A stretch of DNA of 64,000 nucleotides from Granulicella sp. (GTDB lineage: Bacteria > Acidobacteriota > Terriglobia > Terriglobales > Acidobacteriaceae), in the NCBI GenBank assembly GCA_025408425.1, contig JANXYX010000052.1, positions 1-64,000 of the forward strand. Reading direction: 5' to 3'. This document shows positions 59,884 to 64,000 of the stretch, piece after piece. Every line of letters begins with the position of its first letter. Positions within the stretch are counted from its first letter, which is position 1. The notes under the pieces were generated by a model. It did no database searches. It worked only from the letters and a program-made list of their open reading frames with translations, and had not been told where the DNA came from. Both the position numbers and the translations under genes were made by a program.

Positions 59884-60117
59884 CTAGCGGCGGAGGTCGG
59901 TAAAGACTTTCATGAGGGCGAGGGTGAGAGTGAGGAAGCCGGTGGGAAGGCAGCCCATGGCGAGCATGAGTGCGAGCCAGCCGGAGTTGGTGTGGGGACC
60001 CTGGCGTCCGATGCCGCCGCCGAGGGTGGTGACGTAGAGGACGGAGAGGAGTCCGGTGCCGAATATGAGGAGTCCGGTACGAAGGATTGTGCGGGTGTCT
60101 GGCTGAAGAGATGGCAT
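59884..60117 (-). CDS. Small membrane protein, two helices, unknown
   Basis: The 77-residue product from ATG 60117 (frame open to 60153) has two hydrophobic helices, TGLLIFGTGLLSVLYVTTL and LALMLAMGCLPTGFLTLTLAL. No family is recognised. It lies on the same strand as, and downstream of, the DUF420/ctaB genes, so it may belong with respiratory-oxidase assembly functions (inference). Confidence 0.58.
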   Translation of the reverse strand: MPSLQPDTRTILRTGLLIFGTGLLSVLYVTTLGGGIGRQGPHTNSGWLALMLAMGCLPTGFLTLTLALMKVFTDLRR

Positions 60118-60205
60118 CGGTTGGTGGTGGGAACCTCTGGGGCTGAGCCCCAATGCTTGGGTGACTTACTTGAGTGGTCTATTTTTTGCGGATGCAGCCG
60201 TTGCG

Positions 60206-60760
60206 TTAGTGGATTGCGGCTTGCATGACGTAGACGATGACTCCGGTGATGGAGACGTAGAGCCAGATGGGGAAGGTGTATCGGGCAAGGCGTTTATGTG
60301 CGGGGAAGCGTCCGGTGAGAGAGAAAAAAAAAGTAATGAGGATGAGCGGGAGTGCGATGACGGAGAGGAGGACGTGGGAGAGCAGGAGCTTCCAGTAGAA
60401 GGGCCACCAGGCACTGAGGCGGTTGAAGTGGGTTTCGCCGTGGAGGGTGAAGTTGGTGAGATAGGAGACGAGGAAGATGGAGGAGAAGAAGAAGGCCGCG
60501 AACATTGCGGCGCGATGGAACTTGATGTGCCGTTCTCTGATGTTGCGATAGCCCTCGATGAGGGCAAAGGTGGAGAGGCCGTTGAGTATGGCGTTGAGCA
60601 GGGGCAGGGAACGGAGTTGGGTTCCGGCGACGTCGGTAGGGGCGTGGAAGTAGACGAGGTAGCAGATGAGGGCACTGGCCAGGGCGGAGGCGACGATGAT
60701 TCCGCCGATGACGGAGGGCGGGGTGCGGAGGGTAGTGGCGGTTGGGAGCGTATTTGGCAT
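60206..60760 (-). CDS. DUF420 membrane protein
   Basis: The 184-residue integral membrane protein has about five hydrophobic helices and conserved His residues (GYRNIRERHIKFHRAAM, NFTLHGETHFN, KLLLSHVLLS), as in the DUF420 family commonly encoded beside cytochrome oxidase assembly genes. ATG 60760 overlaps the ctaB stop by one base (TAATG). The longer frame reaching 61186 runs antisense-like through ctaB in another frame and is rejected. Confidence 0.9.
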   Translation of the reverse strand: MPNTLPTATTLRTPPSVIGGIIVASALASALICYLVYFHAPTDVAGTQLRSLPLLNAILNGLSTFALIEGYRNIRERHIKFHRAAMFAAFFFSSIFLVSYLTNFTLHGETHFNRLSAWWPFYWKLLLSHVLLSVIALPLILITFFFSLTGRFPAHKRLARYTFPIWLYVSITGVIVYVMQAAIH

Positions 60761-61722
60761 TAGAAGAGGATGCGTCCTTTGACGTCGAGCATCATAGCGG
60801 CTAGCAGAATGGGAAGATATAGGACGGAGACGTGGAGCAGGTCTCGGGCGTACTGGCGCGAGGTGTCGGAGTCTGGGTCGCGGAGCGTCACTCGTGCGAA
60901 GCGGACGGTGTACCCAAGGTAGACGAGGCCAAGGATCGATGCGACTGCGGCGTAGATGTAGCCGGTGGTGTGGAGGACGGTTGGCCAGAGGCTGACGGGG
61001 ATCATGAGTATTGCGTAGAAGAGGGACTGGGCGACGGTGGAGCGGGCGGCCCAGGTGATGGGCTGCTGGGTGGCGCTGAGGCGGATGCCGGCGTCGGCGT
61101 AGTCCTGACGGTACATCCAGCCGATGGCCATGAAGTGGGGGAACTGCCAGACGAAGAGCACTGCAAAGAGAGCGACTCCGGGCCACTCGATGTGGCCACG
61201 GGCAGCGGTCCAGCCGATGAGGGGCGGGAGTGCTCCGGGGAAGGCGCCGATGAAGGTGTTGAGGGGGGTGAAGCGCTTGAGTGGCGTGTAGATGCCGACG
61301 TAGCCGATGGCGGTGAGGAGGGTGAGGGTTCCGGTGAGGAGGTTGGTGGCGTAGGTGAGGTAGAGAGAGCCGAAGAAGATGGTGGCAAAGCCGAGGAGGA
61401 GTCCGTGGGTGAGGGAGAAGCGTCCGGCAGCCATGGGGCGGTTGGCGGTGCGGTGCATGAGGAGGTCAGTCTTGCGCTCGAGGACCTGGTTGAGGGCGCT
61501 GGCGCCGCATGTGACGATGGTGATTCCGACGAGGGCCTGGATGAGGCTGGTATTGAAGGGGCTGATGCCGCTGCGGAGGCTGCCGAGGTAGAAGCCGGCT
61601 CCAGCAGTGATGATGACCATGGTGGATACGCGGACCTTGAAGAGGGTGGCGTAGTCGGCGAACAGGGATGGGGTGGCCTTGACGGGCGCGAGGACTTGAT
61701 CGGTTGTCGCGGAAGTAGCCAC
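60760..61722 (-). CDS. ctaB: Protohaem IX farnesyltransferase (haem O synthase)
   Basis: This integral membrane prenyltransferase attaches farnesyl to haem B to give haem O for terminal oxidases. Over 320 residues, multiple helices carry the Asp-rich motif ALNQVLERKTDLLMHRTANRP and a second conserved motif (WMYRQDYADAGI). It is translationally coupled to the DUF420 gene. The oxidase genes themselves are outside the window. Confidence 0.95.
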   Translation of the reverse strand: MATSATTDQVLAPVKATPSLFADYATLFKVRVSTMVIITAGAGFYLGSLRSGISPFNTSLIQALVGITIVTCGASALNQVLERKTDLLMHRTANRPMAAGRFSLTHGLLLGFATIFFGSLYLTYATNLLTGTLTLLTAIGYVGIYTPLKRFTPLNTFIGAFPGALPPLIGWTAARGHIEWPGVALFAVLFVWQFPHFMAIGWMYRQDYADAGIRLSATQQPITWAARSTVAQSLFYAILMIPVSLWPTVLHTTGYIYAAVASILGLVYLGYTVRFARVTLRDPDSDTSRQYARDLLHVSVLYLPILLAAMMLDVKGRILF

Positions 61723-61811
61723 GTTATTAGTTTAGCGCGATTGCGGGGAGAACTGGATTGGGTTCGGTTTGTGCGGTAATGGGACAGGACTTGCTCGCGG
61801 GGTGACGCGGG

Positions 61812-63578
61812 TCAGGGTTTGGGGCGGAGTTGGGTGAGGAGATCCTGGGCGGTGGGTTGGGTATTGAGGATGTCTGGTGGGGTAAGCCAGGCGCGGCGGA
61901 GTTGAGTGACGCCATAGCGCATCATGTCGAGTTCTTCGGTGGCGTGGGCGTCGGTGTTGACCACGATTTTGCAGTCGTGTTGTTTGGCCAGGCGGAGGTT
62001 GAGGTCGTTGAGGTCGGCGCGGGCGGGGTGGGCGTTGTGCTCGACGGCTACGCCTAGCTGGGCGGCGCGGCGGAGGATGGTGTCGAGGTTGATGGCAAAG
62101 GGCTCGCGTTTGAGTATGAGGCGTCCGGTGGGATGGCCGAGGATGCGGACGTGGGGGTTCTCGATGGCGCGGAGGACGCGGTTGGTGGTCTCTTCGATGG
62201 GCTGGGAGAAGTGGGAGTGGACGCTGGCGATGACGATGTCCATCTGGGCGAGGGTGGCGTCGTCGAGGTCGAGGGCGCCGTCGGCGAGGATATCGACTTC
62301 GATGCCTGGGAGGATGGTGATGCGGCCATCGAACTCCTGTTGGAGCTCGGCGTTGACTTCGCGGATTCGTTTGATGTGGGCGAGGGCGCGCGCGTCGTCG
62401 AGTCCGTTGGTCATGGCGAGGGCTTTGGAGTGGTCGGTGATGGCGATGTAGGAGAGGCCTCGGGCGAGGGCGGCTTCGGCCATTTGACGGATGGTGTCGC
62501 GGCCGTCGGTGGCGTTGGTGTGCATGTGGAGGTCGCCGCGGAGGTCTGAAAGCTGGATCAAGTGAGGCAGGGTGTGGTTGGCGGCGGCTTCGAGTTCGCC
62601 GGAGTTCTCGCGGAGTTCGGGGGGGATGTAGTCGAGGCCGAGGGCGTTGTAGATGGCCTCTTCGGATTCAGCGGCGACGATGGTGTTGTCTTCGAGCCTG
62701 GCGAGGGCGTACTCGCTGAGAGTGAGGCCTTGTTTGAGGGCACGCTGGCGGAGGGCTACATTGTGCATCTTGGAGCCGGTGAAGTACTGGAGGGCTGCTC
62801 CATAGCTGGCGCGGGGAAGAAGTCGGACGTCGACCTGGAGGTTGTTGCGGAGGGTGAAGGAGACTTTGTTTTGCCCCTTTGCCAGGAGCTTGTCGATGAG
62901 GGGAAGGGATGCGACGTGGTCTACGGCGGCAGCGACTACGTTGGGCTCGCAGGCGGGGCCGGTGACCAAGAGGTCGAGATCGCCTACGGTTTCGCGGCCG
63001 CGGCGAAGGGAGCCGGCGGGAGTGATGGTGTCGATGCCGGGGAAGGCGCGGATGAGGGCGGAGATTTTTTCTGCGTATTCGTGGGCTTGATCGATGCGGA
63101 AACGGCTGGAGTTGCGGCGATAGTCCTCGATGCCCTTGAGGAGTTTGGCTGCGAATTTTTCACCGAGGCGAGGGAGGCGGTTGAGGTGACCGGCTTTGGC
63201 GGCAGCTTCGAGAGCGTCGATGTCCGAGACCTGGAGTGCGGACCAGATGAGGGCTACGGTTTTGGGACCCATGCCGGGAAGGCGCAGGAGTTCGAGCATG
63301 GTGGGTTTGTATTTTTGGAGGAGTTCTTCGCGGAGGGGCATGGAGCCGGTAGCGACGAGATCGCGTATGTTGGCGGCCATGCCTTTGCCGATGCCGGGGA
63401 TGGCGAGGAGGAGTTTGGGGTCAGATTCCGGGGTGGCGAGGGTGGCTAGCTGGGTGGTTTGCTGCTCAACGGCCTCGGCTGCGCGGCGGTAGGAGCGGAT
63501 GCGGAAGGGGTCCGCGGCGTCGATCTCGAGGAGAGATGCGGTTTCGTCGAGGATGCGGGCTATGGTGATGTTGTCCAT
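61812..63578 (-). CDS. polX: PolX-type DNA polymerase/3'-5' exonuclease
   Basis: This bacterial family X repair polymerase, 588 residues from ATG 63578 (frame open to 63632), begins with helix-hairpin-helix DNA-binding motifs ([31 protein letters not shown]). The nucleotidyltransferase centre is GDLDLLVTG, with the third Asp in VDVRLL. The C-terminal PHP domain ([38 protein letters not shown]) provides the metal-dependent exonuclease. Role: base-excision and gap repair. Confidence 0.95.
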   Translation of the reverse strand: MDNITIARILDETASLLEIDAADPFRIRSYRRAAEAVEQQTTQLATLATPESDPKLLLAIPGIGKGMAANIRDLVATGSMPLREELLQKYKPTMLELLRLPGMGPKTVALIWSALQVSDIDALEAAAKAGHLNRLPRLGEKFAAKLLKGIEDYRRNSSRFRIDQAHEYAEKISALIRAFPGIDTITPAGSLRRGRETVGDLDLLVTGPACEPNVVAAAVDHVASLPLIDKLLAKGQNKVSFTLRNNLQVDVRLLPRASYGAALQYFTGSKMHNVALRQRALKQGLTLSEYALARLEDNTIVAAESEEAIYNALGLDYIPPELRENSGELEAAANHTLPHLIQLSDLRGDLHMHTNATDGRDTIRQMAEAALARGLSYIAITDHSKALAMTNGLDDARALAHIKRIREVNAELQQEFDGRITILPGIEVDILADGALDLDDATLAQMDIVIASVHSHFSQPIEETTNRVLRAIENPHVRILGHPTGRLILKREPFAINLDTILRRAAQLGVAVEHNAHPARADLNDLNLRLAKQHDCKIVVNTDAHATEELDMMRYGVTQLRRAWLTPPDILNTQPTAQDLLTQLRPKP

Positions 63579-63712
63579 TGATGTAGGGCAGCGCCGGAGT
63601 ACACGATCTGCGGCTGCTGCCCTAGTATGCAACGCTGGAGTGTGAATCTCATAAGGACAACATCGGGACTTGCAGTTGAAGGACCTACAGAGCCGGGGGG
63701 AGGACTGTGCTG

Positions 63713-63931
63713 CTACAGTGCTTCTTTGAGGCGGGCAACCTGGTCGGCTTGCGGACCTTTGGAGCCCTGGATGACGTCAAATTCTACGAGGTCACCCTCT
63801 TTGAGGGTTTTATATCCATCGAGTTGGATTGAGCTGTAGTGGACGAAAACGTCTGCGCCGTCCTCCCGCCCGAGGAATCCATAGCCTTTCGCGTTGTTGA
63901 ACCATTTGACGGTGCCTTTGTACTGAGCCAT
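63713..63931 (-). CDS. csp: Cold-shock domain protein
   Basis: This 72-residue single-stranded RNA/DNA-binding protein contains the two RNP motifs, KGYGFL and DVFVHY, after the canonical [16 protein letters not shown] lies nine bases before ATG 63931, at the window edge. Whether it is cold-induced or constitutive cannot be told. Confidence 0.96.
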   Translation of the reverse strand: MAQYKGTVKWFNNAKGYGFLGREDGADVFVHYSSIQLDGYKTLKEGDLVEFDVIQGSKGPQADQVARLKEAL

Positions 63932-64000
63932 TTAATCATTCTCCTCTACGACTACATGATTTAGCTGTTACTGCTAATTCCCATGTAAAGGTGTGACAAA

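Noticed and set aside
60761..61186. N-terminal extension of the DUF420 frame
   Set aside because: It lies inside ctaB in a different frame and is Arg/His/Pro-rich; the TAATG overlap at 60760 marks the real start.

Overview
The window is a stretch of GC-rich bacterial chromosome packed with housekeeping genes on both strands. Gene content and dispersed short repeats suggest an acidobacterium of the Terriglobia type (Granulicella/Edaphobacter/Terriglobus-like). Supporting features are a dcw cluster ending murC-ftsQ-ftsA-(cytochrome c)-ftsZ, a YXWGXW-repeat protein, a frataxin homologue, an EF-G-like paralogue, and palindromic elements sitting inside genes. The taxonomic call is inference; no marker rRNA is present.

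Layout. 1-6.1 kb: the 3' end of tRNA-Gly(CCC), a C-terminal processing protease, a SurA-like foldase, a YhaM-type 3'-5' exoribonuclease, a ~295-bp intergenic repeat and an exported protein of unknown function. 6.3-12.8 kb: a MetE-C-like methyltransferase, then the aroC-def-fmt-rsmB operon (chorismate synthesis and initiator-tRNA/N-formyl metabolism) and a glycine-rich YXWGXW protein. 13-23 kb: a zinc alcohol dehydrogenase, then cell-wall and division genes (murC, ftsQ, ftsA, ftsZ) with a dihaem cytochrome c between ftsA and ftsZ and a stand-alone penicillin-binding transpeptidase domain after ftsZ. 23-30 kb: NAD(P)HX repair enzyme nnrD/E, two exported proteins, tsaE and an EF-G-like GTPase. 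30-36.5 kb (minus strand): methyltransferase, DUF59 Fe-S assembly protein, polyprenyl synthase, large membrane protein, penicillin acylase. 36.6-43.7 kb: a DHH phosphoesterase, then the envelope/isoprenoid group uppS-cdsA-(GIY-YIG)-dxr-rseP and an HTH/zinc-ribbon regulator. 43.8-51.6 kb: nicotinamidase, a second copy of the ~250-300-bp repeat, a leucine-degradation-like block (acyl-CoA carboxylase beta, HMG-CoA-lyase-like, enoyl-CoA hydratase, thioesterase, SDR), a lone B12-binding mutase subunit and a glycosyltransferase. 51.9-55.2 kb: frataxin and an arsenic island, arsC-acr3-arsR divergent from arsM around one ArsR-type operator. 55.3-59.3 kb: a periplasmic PaoABC-type molybdenum aldehyde oxidoreductase. 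59.3-64 kb: ssb, a small membrane protein, DUF420, ctaB, polX and a cold-shock gene.

The most unusual signal is a set of short palindromic elements (~62-65 bp) placed in frame inside three protein genes (nnrD/E, the acyl-CoA carboxylase, and twice in a membrane protein). They add foreign peptide segments in the manner of Rickettsia palindromic elements. A second signal is a pair of diverged intergenic elements (5101-5395 and 44522-44774) that share conserved blocks and a hairpin whose sequence changes while its pairing is kept, as in a mobile miniature element or a structured RNA. I see no prophage, insertion-sequence transposase, CRISPR array or rRNA operon.
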